Shown here: positions 7,332-14,796 of the stretch, in pieces
Layout of the letters: the number at the start of each line of letters is the position of its first letter
Numbering within the stretch: the first letter of the stretch is position 1
Source of the DNA: Pseudomonadota bacterium
GTDB lineage: Bacteria; Pseudomonadota; Alphaproteobacteria; Sphingomonadales; Sphingomonadaceae
Assembly (NCBI GenBank): GCA_023433445.1
Contig: JAEZCS010000024.1
Span: 1 to 21,568 of the forward strand
Length of the DNA stretch: 21,568 nucleotides
Direction: 5' to 3'
Notes under the pieces: model-generated
The model's input: the letters and a program-made list of their open reading frames with translations, nothing else
What the model was told of the DNA's origin: nothing
Databases searched by the model: none
Program-made: the position numbers and the translations under genes

Positions 7332-7363
7332 CGTGCCTGCGATCTTGAGGTTCAGTAATCTCT

Positions 7364-7395
7364 GCCGGTAGCGCCTGTTTTCGGGCGCTACCGGC
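7364..7395. terminator. Perfect 12-bp hairpin between convergent genes
   Basis: GCCGGTAGCGCC (7364-7375) and GGCGCTACCGGC (7384-7395) form an uninterrupted 12-bp stem with an 8-base loop. It lies 35 bases beyond the porin gene stop on the minus strand. Neither side has a T-tract, so it would be a non-canonical terminator or an mRNA 3'-end protector for the nitrate operon. Confidence 0.5.
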
Positions 7396-7429
7396 CTTAC
7401 CGATGAACTAAGTTAATTCAGCGACCCGC

Positions 7430-8701
7430 TCATAACGCATAATCGATCTGCGCCCAGAATCTTTTCGAGTCGGCGTCTCCTGGAAAGCTGGCTGCGCCTT
7501 TACGCTGATAATCGGCATATTTGACGAGCGCGCTTAGGTGCTTATCGATCTTGAGCGTGACCTGCGCATTATATTCGTCGCCGTAATGGATCGACATCCG
7601 GTCGCTGCTGAAATGATGATAGGTGAAGGATGCGACCAGCGGGCCCGCCTTGCCGATCTTGGGCACGGTATAGCCGATACCCGCATAATAGTCCTGAATG
7701 CCGGTTCCTGGCGTGGTCAGGAACTTGTCGGCCCAGCCGTTGAATTTATGCAGCGTCGCGAAGGGGGTCTGGAAGGCGAAGCCGCCTGCAACGCCGGTCG
7801 CGCTGGCATCGGAGCCGAGCAGTTCATATCCGCCGGTCAGCTTGAATGCAGCGACGTCCAGCGCGAGCTCCGCCGCGGCAAAGTCCGCCGAATAATCGAT
7901 CGGATTGCTCCTATAGTCGCTTTGATGCGCATAGCTGGCGAGGTAGCTGAGCTTCACCTTTTTCGACAGCGGTACCGCGCCTATGAAGCGTGCGCCATAG
8001 GTCTGGCTGCTATTCCGGAGTAACGCCGTTACAGCTTCATCCTGATCGACCAGGTAAGCAAATCCGGTCAGCGTGCCTAGCTTGGTCTTGTAGGAAACAT
8101 TGGCGAAAATATTGTCGCCGTCGATTTGAGTCGGCCGGCCGGCCGCGCCGAACTTGCCGCCATCTATGCCCCAGATGGTCCGCGCCGAAATCGCGTAGGT
8201 CACATCGACCTTCAGGTTCTTGACGCCCATATATTCGACCCGCACGGCATCGAAAGTTTGCTCATTCTGGCGCCAAGCCACCGATCCGACGAAGCGCTGG
8301 TCATCCAGATTGATCCGCTGCCGACCCAGGGTGACGACCAGCGGCTTGGTGCGATATTGAAGCTGAAGACGGTTCAGCTCGACATTTTCCGGGTCTGGCA
8401 CGATGGGATAGAGCGTCTTGCCATTGACCCCGCTATTGTAGCTTTCGTCGATTGCCAGCGTGCCTTCCCCTTCGGCCAGGAAGGCGAACGGTCCTTTGGA
8501 AATCTCTCCACCGGCTCTCAGGCGCACGGTCACCGCATGTGCGTCGCGATCGCTGGTCAGCGGAGCAGGGCCATCCTGATCCACCGTCTCGTATCGCAGA
8601 CGCGCCTCAATAATCGGCTTGAACATGACGTCCTGCGCCAATGCCGGGCCTGTGATGGCAGTTAAGGCCGTTGCTGACAAAAGGAATGATACTCTACTCA
8701 T
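7430..8701 (-). CDS. Outer-membrane beta-barrel porin of alginate-export type, last gene of nitrate operon
   Basis: The 423-residue protein has a signal peptide (MSRVSFLLSATALTAITGPA, then LAQ before the cut). Alternating amphipathic strands fill the rest, such as IEARLRYETVDQ, LNRLQLQYRTKPLVVTLGRQRIN and AGPLVASFTYHHFSS, and it ends WAQIDYAL with a near-terminal aromatic as barrels do. GRQRINLDDQRFVGSVAWRQ is typical of the alginate-export (AlgE-like) barrel group, which in many bacteria is not linked to alginate. No alginate gene is present; instead it lies 82 bp behind the nitrate ABC ATPase on the same strand, so I infer an anion-selective channel for nitrate/nitrite. GGGGG about 6 bases before ATG 8701 supports the start. 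Confidence 0.75.
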   Translation of the reverse strand: MSRVSFLLSATALTAITGPALAQDVMFKPIIEARLRYETVDQDGPAPLTSDRDAHAVTVRLRAGGEISKGPFAFLAEGEGTLAIDESYNSGVNGKTLYPIVPDPENVELNRLQLQYRTKPLVVTLGRQRINLDDQRFVGSVAWRQNEQTFDAVRVEYMGVKNLKVDVTYAISARTIWGIDGGKFGAAGRPTQIDGDNIFANVSYKTKLGTLTGFAYLVDQDEAVTALLRNSSQTYGARFIGAVPLSKKVKLSYLASYAHQSDYRSNPIDYSADFAAAELALDVAAFKLTGGYELLGSDASATGVAGGFAFQTPFATLHKFNGWADKFLTTPGTGIQDYYAGIGYTVPKIGKAGPLVASFTYHHFSSDRMSIHYGDEYNAQVTLKIDKHLSALVKYADYQRKGAASFPGDADSKRFWAQIDYAL

Positions 8702-8783
8702 AAATCCCCCTTCAAATGCTCCCGATGGTTTTTTTCGGCCTCTTCAGAGCATCCTCTCCAAGTTGGGCTAATTATCGAGAATT

Positions 8784-9587
8784 TCAGGCAGCGAGCGTGG
8801 CTGGATTGCGGAAACGCTCGTGCAGGAAGTGGATGATGGCCGATCGCGCTTCGGCATATTCGGCCGTGTCGATGGCTTCCAGCCGGTTGCGCGGACGGGC
8901 GAGCGAGATGGTGCGATCCTCGCCGATGCGCGCCGCCGGGCCGTTGGTCATCATCACCACCCGGTCGGCCAGCAGCACCGCCTCATCAACATCATGGGTA
9001 ATCATCAGCACGGTGTTGTTGAGCCGTGTCTGCAAATCCATGACAACGTCCTGCAAAGCCGCCCGCGTCAACGCATCGAGCGCGCCGAATGGTTCATCCA
9101 TCAACAGAATGCGCGGATTCATGGCGATGGCACGAGCGATGCCAACACGTTGTTTCATGCCGCCCGATAGCTCGCCCGGCCGCTTTGCGGCGGCATGCGT
9201 CATCTGGACCAAGTCCAGATTATGCATCACCCAATCCTTGCGCTCGGCCTTGCTCTTGCCTTGCGCGGTTTTATCGACTGCCAGCCTCACATTTTCCTCG
9301 ACCGTCAACCAAGGGAGCAGCGAATGGTCCTGGAAGACAACCGCCCGGTCTGGTCCCGGTGCGTCCACCACGTCCCCGTCGAGGAAGATGGCGCCGCGCG
9401 CCGGTTTCACCAAGCCTGCAACGGCATTCAGCAAGGTTGACTTGCCGCAACCCGAATGGCCGATCAGTGCGACGAACTGGCCCTTGCCGACTTCGAGATC
9501 GATCTGGTTGAGTGCACAGAACCGGCCCGCCTTGGTGGGAAATTCGACTGTGATACCTTCGAGTGCAAGATAGCTGCGTTGTTTCAT
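8784..9587 (-). CDS. nrtD: Nitrate/nitrite ABC transporter ATPase
   Basis: This 267-residue ABC ATPase belongs to the NrtD/SsuB/TauB group that powers uptake of nitrate, sulfonates or taurine. Visible are Walker A GHSGCGKST (43-51), a Q-loop in VVFQDHSLLPWLTVEENV, the signature LSGGMKQRVGIARAIA, Walker B ILLMDEPFGALDALTR and the switch His in VLMITHDVDEA. It is a single-domain protein without the extra binding-protein-like half of cyanobacterial NrtC, hence the symbol by analogy with NrtD. The start ATG 9587 has GGGAGG 5 bases upstream; an ATG at 9635 would overlap the permease gene and lacks support. It lies 16 bases after the permease stop. Nitrate is preferred over sulfonate because of the NrtA-type partner gene and the leader. 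Confidence 0.85.
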   Translation of the reverse strand: MKQRSYLALEGITVEFPTKAGRFCALNQIDLEVGKGQFVALIGHSGCGKSTLLNAVAGLVKPARGAIFLDGDVVDAPGPDRAVVFQDHSLLPWLTVEENVRLAVDKTAQGKSKAERKDWVMHNLDLVQMTHAAAKRPGELSGGMKQRVGIARAIAMNPRILLMDEPFGALDALTRAALQDVVMDLQTRLNNTVLMITHDVDEAVLLADRVVMMTNGPAARIGEDRTISLARPRNRLEAIDTAEYAEARSAIIHFLHERFRNPATLAA

Positions 9588-9603
9588 GATCGCCTCCCTT
9601 TTT

Positions 9604-10569
9604 TCAGCCTGCGCGGCCGATGATGCGGCCCGCAAAGGCGACGATGCGGTCCAGCGCGAAGCCCACCAGTCCGATCCAGACCAGCGCCACGATGGTGTCG
9701 GTCAGCAACGAACTGTTGTAGCTGTCCCAGATGAAGAAGCCGACGCCAGTGCCGCCCTGCACCATTTCGGCCGCGACGATGGCGAGCCAGCTCATGCCGA
9801 CGGCGATGCGCAGGCCGGTGAACATGTGCGGCACCGTGGCGGGCAGCATGATGCGGGTGAAATATTCGACAGGATTGAGCGTCAGCATCTTTGCGACATT
9901 GCGATACGCCGCCGGAATGGTTTGCACGCCTGCGGCCGTATTCAGGATGACCGGCCAGATCGCGGTGATGAAGATAAGGAATATCGCCGAGGGCTGCGCC
10001 TGCTGGAATATGGCCAGGCTGATCGGCAGCCATGCGAGTGGGGGCACCGTCCGCAGAACTTGGAACAGCGGATCGAGTGCCCGGAAAGCGAACAGGCTTT
10101 GCCCGATCAAAATGCCCAGAGCCACGCCGACCACAGAAGCCAGGCTATAACCGATCAGGACACGGCTGAGGCTGGTCAGTATATGTCCGGCGATGCCCAC
10201 ATCCCCGCCACTCTGGATGCTGAAATGCGCCCAACCAATGTCGACGCCCTTGAATGGATCGACGATTACCTCATAACTCTCCTGCCAGACCTTCACTGGG
10301 CTGGGGAAGTTCGCATCGGGCGAACTGCACAGCAGTTGCCAGAGGGCGAGCAATCCGACCAGCATCACCAGGGTCGGCAGAACATTGGCGGCCACGTTCC
10401 GCACTGCTGTTGCGAGTGGATGGATCGGCACCGCAACCGGTTCAAAACTGCGGCGCGCGATCGCTTCTTCGGGATAGGGCACGATGACTCCCAACTCGGT
10501 GGCAGCTGGGACGGTGGTCGCCGTCGATGCCGACGATATGCGTTGGCCGTTTGATGATGGCGAAGCCAT
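9604..10569 (-). CDS. nrtB: Nitrate/nitrite ABC transporter permease
   Basis: The 321-residue inner-membrane permease belongs to the binding-protein-dependent transport family (NrtB/SsuC/TauC type). After a polar N-terminal tail of about 60 residues come six likely membrane helices, beginning VLPTLVMLVGLLALWQLL and ending TIVALVWIGLVGFALDRIVA. The cytoplasmic coupling (EAA) loop is NVAKMLTLNPVEYFTRIMLP, followed by ATVPHMFTGLRIAVGMSW. ATG 10569 follows AAAGGAG at a 6-base gap and starts 15 bases after the nrtA stop, so the genes are in one operon. It should form the channel with NrtD and receive substrate from NrtA. Confidence 0.9.
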   Translation of the reverse strand: MASPSSNGQRISSASTATTVPAATELGVIVPYPEEAIARRSFEPVAVPIHPLATAVRNVAANVLPTLVMLVGLLALWQLLCSSPDANFPSPVKVWQESYEVIVDPFKGVDIGWAHFSIQSGGDVGIAGHILTSLSRVLIGYSLASVVGVALGILIGQSLFAFRALDPLFQVLRTVPPLAWLPISLAIFQQAQPSAIFLIFITAIWPVILNTAAGVQTIPAAYRNVAKMLTLNPVEYFTRIMLPATVPHMFTGLRIAVGMSWLAIVAAEMVQGGTGVGFFIWDSYNSSLLTDTIVALVWIGLVGFALDRIVAFAGRIIGRAG

Positions 10570-10584
10570 GGCTTTCTCCTTTAA

Positions 10585-11865
10585 TCAGACGCGCTTGATC
10601 GCCAGGCTGGCCAGATAGGCCTTGGGATTGGCGGGATCGAAGGTCTTCCCGTCGAAGAATTTTTCGACGCCGCGGCTGTCGCTGGCCGGGCCCTTGCCGC
10701 CCAACATCGCGGCTGCCTTGCGCCAGATGTCGGAGCGATTGACCTTGCTGATCGTGCCCTTGGTGTCGAGCGCCATGGGCAGCTTGCCCCAGCGTTGCTC
10801 CTCGGTCAGGAACCACAGGTCATGGCTCTTGTAGGGGAAGCTCGCATAGCCGTTCCAGAACTTCATCTTGAACGGTGCGTTCGGATATTTCCGGCCGTCG
10901 CCCATGGCGAAATTGCCCTGCAAGCGGTCGGCAATGTCGGTGACCGGGCACTTCAGATAATCACGGCCCGCGATGGCGCTGGCAAGTCGTGTGACATTGC
11001 TCGGATTGTCGGCCCAGCGCTGCGCTTCCAGCACTGCCGCCGTGATCGCGACCGCCGCGCGTGGATATTTGGCAACCCAGTCGGAACGCATGGCAAAGCT
11101 TTTTTCGGGATGGTTCATCCACATCTGGCCGGTCGATACGGCGGTGTAACCGAGTTGCTGCGCGACAAGCTGGCTGTTCCACGGCTCGCCCACGCAGAAG
11201 GCGTCCATCGTGTCGGCCTTCATGTTCGGGACCATCTGCGCCGGCGGAATGGTGATGAGGTCCACATCCTTGTCGGGATCGATGCCGCCCGCCGCCAGCC
11301 AGTAGCGGATCCACAGGTCATGTGTGCCGCCGGGGAACGTCATCGCCATGCTGATCTTCTTGCCTGCGCCTTTGCGCTGCGCGATCACGCCCTTCATCTT
11401 GGCGGCATTGAGATCGGCCTTGGCACCCAGATATTCCTTGGACACCGAAATGCCCTGGCCGTTGACGTTAAGTCGGGTGAGAATGCTCATCGGCGTTGCC
11501 TTGCCGATGCGGCCCAGCGTCAGCAGATAGGGCATGGGGGTCAATATATGCGCGCCATCGATGCCGCCAGCCGCGCTGCCCAGCACCAAATTGTCGCGGG
11601 TCGCGCCCCAACTCGCCTGCTTCGTCACCTCCACGTCAGGCATGCCATATTTTGCGAAGAATCCGAGCTCCTTGGCAATGATCAGGGGCGCGGCATCCGT
11701 CAGCGCAATGAAGCCAAGCTTCGCGCCCTTCACTTCCGGCCCGGTCTCAGCAGCAAAAGCGCCGGATGGGAGCGCCTGTTGCACTGCGGCAAGAAGTGTC
11801 GCGGTTCCAGTTGTTTTGAGCAGTCCGCGCCGACTGATGCGATCGGGTTTATCCATCTCTGCCAT
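10585..11865 (-). CDS. nrtA: Nitrate/nitrite ABC transporter substrate-binding protein, Tat-exported
   Basis: The 426-residue protein is of the NrtA/CmpA type. It binds nitrate or nitrite in the periplasm and delivers it to the permease. It opens with a twin-arginine signal, SRRGLLKTTG (Arg12, Arg13), a hydrophobic stretch and a likely cut after AFA near residue 38. The mature part shows family features: KLGFIALTDAAPLIIAKELG, WGATRDNLVLG, FPGGTHDLWIRYWLAAGGID and DAFCVGEPWNSQLV. I choose ATG 11865 because AAGGA lies 9 bases upstream and the Tat motif follows at the usual distance; ATG 11856 is possible, and the far-upstream ATG at 12000 would run through the leader terminator tail. It is the first gene of the operon, 138 bases after the attenuator. 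CmpA-like bicarbonate binding is less likely given the leader. Confidence 0.9.
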   Translation of the reverse strand: MAEMDKPDRISRRGLLKTTGTATLLAAVQQALPSGAFAAETGPEVKGAKLGFIALTDAAPLIIAKELGFFAKYGMPDVEVTKQASWGATRDNLVLGSAAGGIDGAHILTPMPYLLTLGRIGKATPMSILTRLNVNGQGISVSKEYLGAKADLNAAKMKGVIAQRKGAGKKISMAMTFPGGTHDLWIRYWLAAGGIDPDKDVDLITIPPAQMVPNMKADTMDAFCVGEPWNSQLVAQQLGYTAVSTGQMWMNHPEKSFAMRSDWVAKYPRAAVAITAAVLEAQRWADNPSNVTRLASAIAGRDYLKCPVTDIADRLQGNFAMGDGRKYPNAPFKMKFWNGYASFPYKSHDLWFLTEEQRWGKLPMALDTKGTISKVNRSDIWRKAAAMLGGKGPASDSRGVEKFFDGKTFDPANPKAYLASLAIKRV

Positions 11866-12002
11866 TCCCCAAAGTCCTTCCCTGTAGAGCACTTCCGCTG
11901 CGCGAAGGGCGCAGCCAGCCATCGCCGGAAGCCTGTTCCAGCGTTTCAAGTTGATGTTGAGAACCGCCCGGCAGCGCACAGTCGGCCGGCGGAAAACCAA
12001 AT

Positions 12003-12046
12003 AAAAAAGCCGCCTGGATAGAGGTCTGTCGACCTATCCGGGCGGC
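12003..12046 (-). terminator. Leader intrinsic terminator (attenuator) of the nitrate operon
   Basis: On the minus strand GCCGCC, GGATA and GTC pair with GAC, TATCC and GGCGGC across two small mismatches, closing on a short loop, and are followed at once by six T (plus-strand A at 12003-12008). This strong terminator lies upstream of nrtA in the direction of transcription, so transcripts must read through it for the operon to be expressed. Confidence 0.8.
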
Positions 12047-12074
12047 GTCATTGCCGTGCAGTCCGTTTCTGGAC
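12043..12074 (-). promoter_or_regulatory. Possible ANTAR-type antiterminator (two small hairpins)
   Basis: Minus-strand order: GTCC-AGAAAC-GGAC (plus 12061-12074), a 4-base linker, then CGGC-AATGAC-GCCG (plus 12043-12056). Both are 4-bp stems with six-base loops. ANTAR-protein RNA targets are tandem hairpins with hexaloops having A at position 1 and G at position 4. The second loop AATGAC fits both; the first has A at 1 but A at 4. The second hairpin uses bases 12043-12046, which also form the 5' arm of the terminator, so the two folds exclude each other. NasT-type control in response to nitrate is inferred; no ANTAR gene is in the window. Confidence 0.55.
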
Positions 12075-12733
12075 CGAAGCTGGATTTCGCCGTCATCGGC
12101 TCGATCCAACCTTTGAATCGAAGCGCCCCTGCTCCGATAATGAGCAAGCTGTCACCGAATCATCGAAGCGGCAAGCTTTTTTTGCGCTGCACAAATCAAT
12201 TCTGAGGGTAGGGTCGGCGGAAAAAACGTAAGCCCTTCAAATGTAAGGCGTCACTCGGCCCAGAATATACAATCCAGCTTGTCAGAAATGCATTGCACAA
12301 ATGACCGGCATTGTTCGGGCACGCTGTTGAACGCCGGCAATGTGTTCGTGGTAAGCCGTCGTCACCGACCCTGCCTTAAGCGAGCTACAGCTTATCCGTC
12401 ACCGAACTCCACGGGATCGGGAACGGTCATAAGGAGATTTCCAACATTCATGCTGTTGAAGAAACAGGATGAAAGGGGCGCCAACTGATTGAGAGGGAAG
12501 GCGGTCGTCGTAGCGCACAGGTGGGGTAAGTGGCGTCGGAGAGCTTCCAAGGCGTCTTGGCCGATCGGCTGCGAGTGTCTGCTAGCACTCGGCTTCCCCA
12601 TGCCCCCGCGGATGCGCTCAAAGTGGGGACGCTTGGCTGCGATTCCATGATCACGCATGAGATTATGCGCGAGCAGAAAATTCAGCGATTACGAGGATTT
12701 TGACCCTGGCTGATCTTGCCAGAAAAGAAAATT
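12075..12733. other. Gene-poor stretch upstream of the nitrate operon
   Basis: I see no convincing gene. The frames at 12279-12488 (+, TTG start) and 12392-12658 (-) have no domain-like content, and the latter lacks a ribosome site. AAGGAG at 12431-12436 precedes an ATG at 12450 by 13 bases but opens only 12 codons. The nrt promoter must lie near 12080-12250, but no clear -35/-10 pair or sigma-54 GG-N10-GC site stood out. An extra hairpin (GCCG/CGGC) sits at 12089-12100. The stretch could include a decayed element, but no terminal repeats were found. Confidence 0.5.
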
Positions 12734-12808
12734 TGGCTCCCCGAGTAGGATTCGAACCTACGGCCATTCGATTAACAGTCGAATGCTCTACCGCTGAGCT
12801 ATCGGGGA
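12734..12808 (-). tRNA. tRNA-Asn (anticodon GUU)
   Basis: A complete cloverleaf is readable on the minus strand: acceptor TCCCCGA with TCGGGGA, D-arm GCTC/GAGC, anticodon stem TTCGA/TCGAA with loop CTGTTAA (anticodon GTT), and T-arm GTAGG/CCTAC with loop TTCGAAT. The discriminator is G and the 3' CCA is encoded (plus 12734-12736). Length is 75 bases with CCA. It decodes AAC and AAU as asparagine. Confidence 0.97.
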
Positions 12809-12838
12809 GCAGCCCGGCTTTCGCTGGGCAGGCCGCGC

Positions 12839-12867
12839 CTATAGCAGCGGGATTCTTCGGATGGCAA
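12839..12867 (-). promoter_or_regulatory. Probable housekeeping sigma promoter of tRNA-Asn
   Basis: On the minus strand TTGCCA (plus 12862-12867) and CTATAG (plus 12839-12844) are 17 bases apart. They are followed by a GC-rich discriminator (GCGCGG) typical of stable-RNA promoters. A start about 24 bases before the mature tRNA is expected. Confidence 0.55.
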
Positions 12868-12887
12868 GGGCAGATTTGCGAATTTTT

Positions 12888-13664
12888 TCAGGCGATGAAC
12901 TGTTCTGCCGCGATCCGGTCATCCAGCGTATGTTCCGGGTCAAAAAGCAGAGTTAGCGGCGTGCCCCGATCGATCTGCACCTCCACCTCCGCAACGTCAC
13001 GGACTTCCCGCTGATCCGCCACTGCGCTCACAGGACGTTTCACCGGATCAAGTACGGTAAAGCGTATCGCCGTACTTTCCGGCAGGATGGCGCCACGCCA
13101 GCGGCGGGGACGAAAAGGGCTGATCGGCGTCAAGGCCACCAAACCCGATCCCAGCGGCAGGATGGGGCCATGGGCTGACAGATTATAGGCTGTCGATCCG
13201 GCCGGCGTCGCCACCAGCACGCCATCGCATACCAGTTCGGTGAGCGCGGTCCTCCCGTTTACATGCACTTCCAGCTTCGCTGTCTGGCGCGTCTCACGGA
13301 GCAGCGATACCTCGTTGATGGCAGGGATCGAAAAGCGCTCCCCATCCACCGTATCGACCGTCATGCGAAGCGGGTTGACCTTGAACAGCTTGGCCGCCTC
13401 GATCCGTTGGTCCAGCCGTTCGAGCCGCCATTCGTTCATCAGGAACCCGACAGTGCCAAGATTCATCCCGAAAACGGGCATGATCCGGTGGCTTTCAAGC
13501 ATGGAATGCAGGGTTTGCAGCATGAATCCATCGCCGCCGAGCGCGATAATCATGTCCGCCTGCTCCACCGGCACGAAGTCATAGGCAGCGCGCAGCCGTT
13601 CCTCGGCTGCCTTTGCAGATTGGGTAGGGGAGGCGAGCAGGGCGCGCCGAGGCTCCTCGGTCAT
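12888..13664 (-). CDS. nadK: NAD kinase
   Basis: This cytosolic enzyme phosphorylates NAD to NADP with ATP or polyphosphate. The 258 residues are normal for the short alphaproteobacterial form. The signature GGDG motif lies in IIALGGDGFMLQTLHSM (Asp about residue 45). The conserved NE/D motif is in INEVSLLRET, and the glycine-rich substrate loop is TPAGSTAYNLSAHGPILPLG. The C-terminal beta-sandwich follows. The ATG (13662-13664) overlaps the stop of moaA by four bases (ATGA), so it is probably translated by coupling after moaA. No ribosome site is needed beyond that, and no terminator with a T-tract was found before the tRNA promoter. Confidence 0.95.
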   Translation of the reverse strand: MTEEPRRALLASPTQSAKAAEERLRAAYDFVPVEQADMIIALGGDGFMLQTLHSMLESHRIMPVFGMNLGTVGFLMNEWRLERLDQRIEAAKLFKVNPLRMTVDTVDGERFSIPAINEVSLLRETRQTAKLEVHVNGRTALTELVCDGVLVATPAGSTAYNLSAHGPILPLGSGLVALTPISPFRPRRWRGAILPESTAIRFTVLDPVKRPVSAVADQREVRDVAEVEVQIDRGTPLTLLFDPEHTLDDRIAAEQFIA

Positions 13665-14674
13665 CCGCCGGTCACACTCATGTGGCGATTGACCGCAGTG
13701 GCAGGCGCATCGCCGCCGATCCGGAAATCATGGCTGGCAGGCTTCAACCGCAGGGCGCGATCGATCAGCGGCTGAACGGCATCGATGCCGCCTTCACGGA
13801 ACGCGGTCTTCAGATCCACATGATCCTCATGCCCGAGGCACATGAATATCTTTCCTTCGCAGGTCATGCGCATGCGGTTGCAATCAGCACAGAAATTGTT
13901 GGTCAGCGGCGTTATCAGTCCCAGCCTGGCATCCATCCCTTCGACCGCATGATATTTGGAAGGACCGCCAGTGCGATGCGCTATCGGCAGCAGCTCGTGA
14001 TGCAACCTCAATCGCTCGACCACTTGGGTCAGGGGCAGATAATGATCCGTGCGATCTTCGCCAGTTTCGCCCAGCGGCATCGTCTCGATCAATGTGAGGT
14101 CAAACCCCTCCCGATCGCACCATTGCAGCATTGGCAGGATTTCATCCTCATTAATGCCCTTTAGTGCCACCATGTTGATCTTGACCGCGAGACCCGCCGC
14201 CTTTGCCGCTGCCAGCCCGTCGAGGACCTGCCGGATGTCGCCATTGCGGGTGACATGCGTAAACACCGCCGGATCGCGGCTATCCAAGCTGACATTAATC
14301 CGCCGAACACCTGCATCGAAAAGCGCTTCGGAATACTGAGCCAGCCGCGTGCCGTTGGTCGTGAGTGTCAGTTCGCCCAGGCCGTCGCCAAGATTCCGGC
14401 CGATCCGCCGCACAAGATCGAGAATGTCCCGCCGTACCAGCGGCTCACCGCCCGTCAGCCTGATCTTGCGCACGCCGCGCGCTATGAAGAGGTCGGCCAG
14501 CAGCGCGATCTCCTCCAGCGTCAGCACCTGGTCCTTGGGCAGGAAGGTCATCCGCTCCGCCATGCAATAACGGCAGCGCAGGTCGCATCGATCCGTGACC
14601 GAAATCCGCAAATAGCTGATCCGGCGGCCCAACGCATCGGTCAGGCCCGTGCGCCGAAGATCGGGCTTGTTCAT
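13661..14674 (-). CDS. moaA: GTP 3',8-cyclase (molybdenum cofactor biosynthesis protein A)
   Basis: MoaA is a radical-SAM enzyme that, with MoaC, converts GTP to cyclic pyranopterin monophosphate, the first step of molybdenum cofactor synthesis. The 337-residue protein has the SAM-cluster motif Cys30-x3-Cys34-x2-Cys37 (CDLRCRYC), and LTGGEPLVRRDI and TNGTRL for SAM binding. A second 4Fe-4S site is Cys262-x2-Cys265-x13-Cys279 (CADCNRMRMTCEGKIFMC). It ends in the conserved Gly-Gly tail needed for activity, so it is intact. The start ATG 14674 puts the SAM motif at the normal distance, although the ribosome site is weak. It shares an operon with nadK. Molybdenum cofactor would be needed by an assimilatory nitrate reductase, which fits the nearby nitrate uptake operon but is not proof of linkage. 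Confidence 0.96.
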   Translation of the reverse strand: MNKPDLRRTGLTDALGRRISYLRISVTDRCDLRCRYCMAERMTFLPKDQVLTLEEIALLADLFIARGVRKIRLTGGEPLVRRDILDLVRRIGRNLGDGLGELTLTTNGTRLAQYSEALFDAGVRRINVSLDSRDPAVFTHVTRNGDIRQVLDGLAAAKAAGLAVKINMVALKGINEDEILPMLQWCDREGFDLTLIETMPLGETGEDRTDHYLPLTQVVERLRLHHELLPIAHRTGGPSKYHAVEGMDARLGLITPLTNNFCADCNRMRMTCEGKIFMCLGHEDHVDLKTAFREGGIDAVQPLIDRALRLKPASHDFRIGGDAPATAVNRHMSVTGG

Positions 14675-14796
14675 GCTGAACTAGCTAAGCCATGGCAAAG
14701 TCCGGCGCAAGCACTGCCGGTTGCAGCGGTGCGAACAGGTCGCTAACGCCTGTCTGCTACATGCATCGTCAAGCGCTGTAGCCCGGGAGTTTCGAT

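Noticed and set aside
10795..12021. 408-codon plus-strand frame opposite nrtA
   Set aside because: Antisense shadow of nrtA. It is His/Arg-rich, has no recognisable domain and runs through the leader terminator.
12144..12176. Repeated GCAAGC and a run of T near 12177-12183, considered as a plus-strand terminator
   Set aside because: The two copies are in direct, not inverted, orientation, so no stem precedes the T-run.
12181..12195. TTTGCGCTGCACAAA, considered as an NtrC-type operator for the nitrate operon
   Set aside because: Imperfect palindrome too short and unlike the usual NtrC site; no sigma-54 promoter was found at a suitable distance.
12279..12658. Two overlapping frames (plus 69 codons, minus 88 codons) in the gene-poor stretch, considered as a transposase remnant
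   Set aside because: No transposase motif, no terminal inverted repeats, no target duplication and poor ribosome sites. A decayed fragment cannot be excluded but is not supported.
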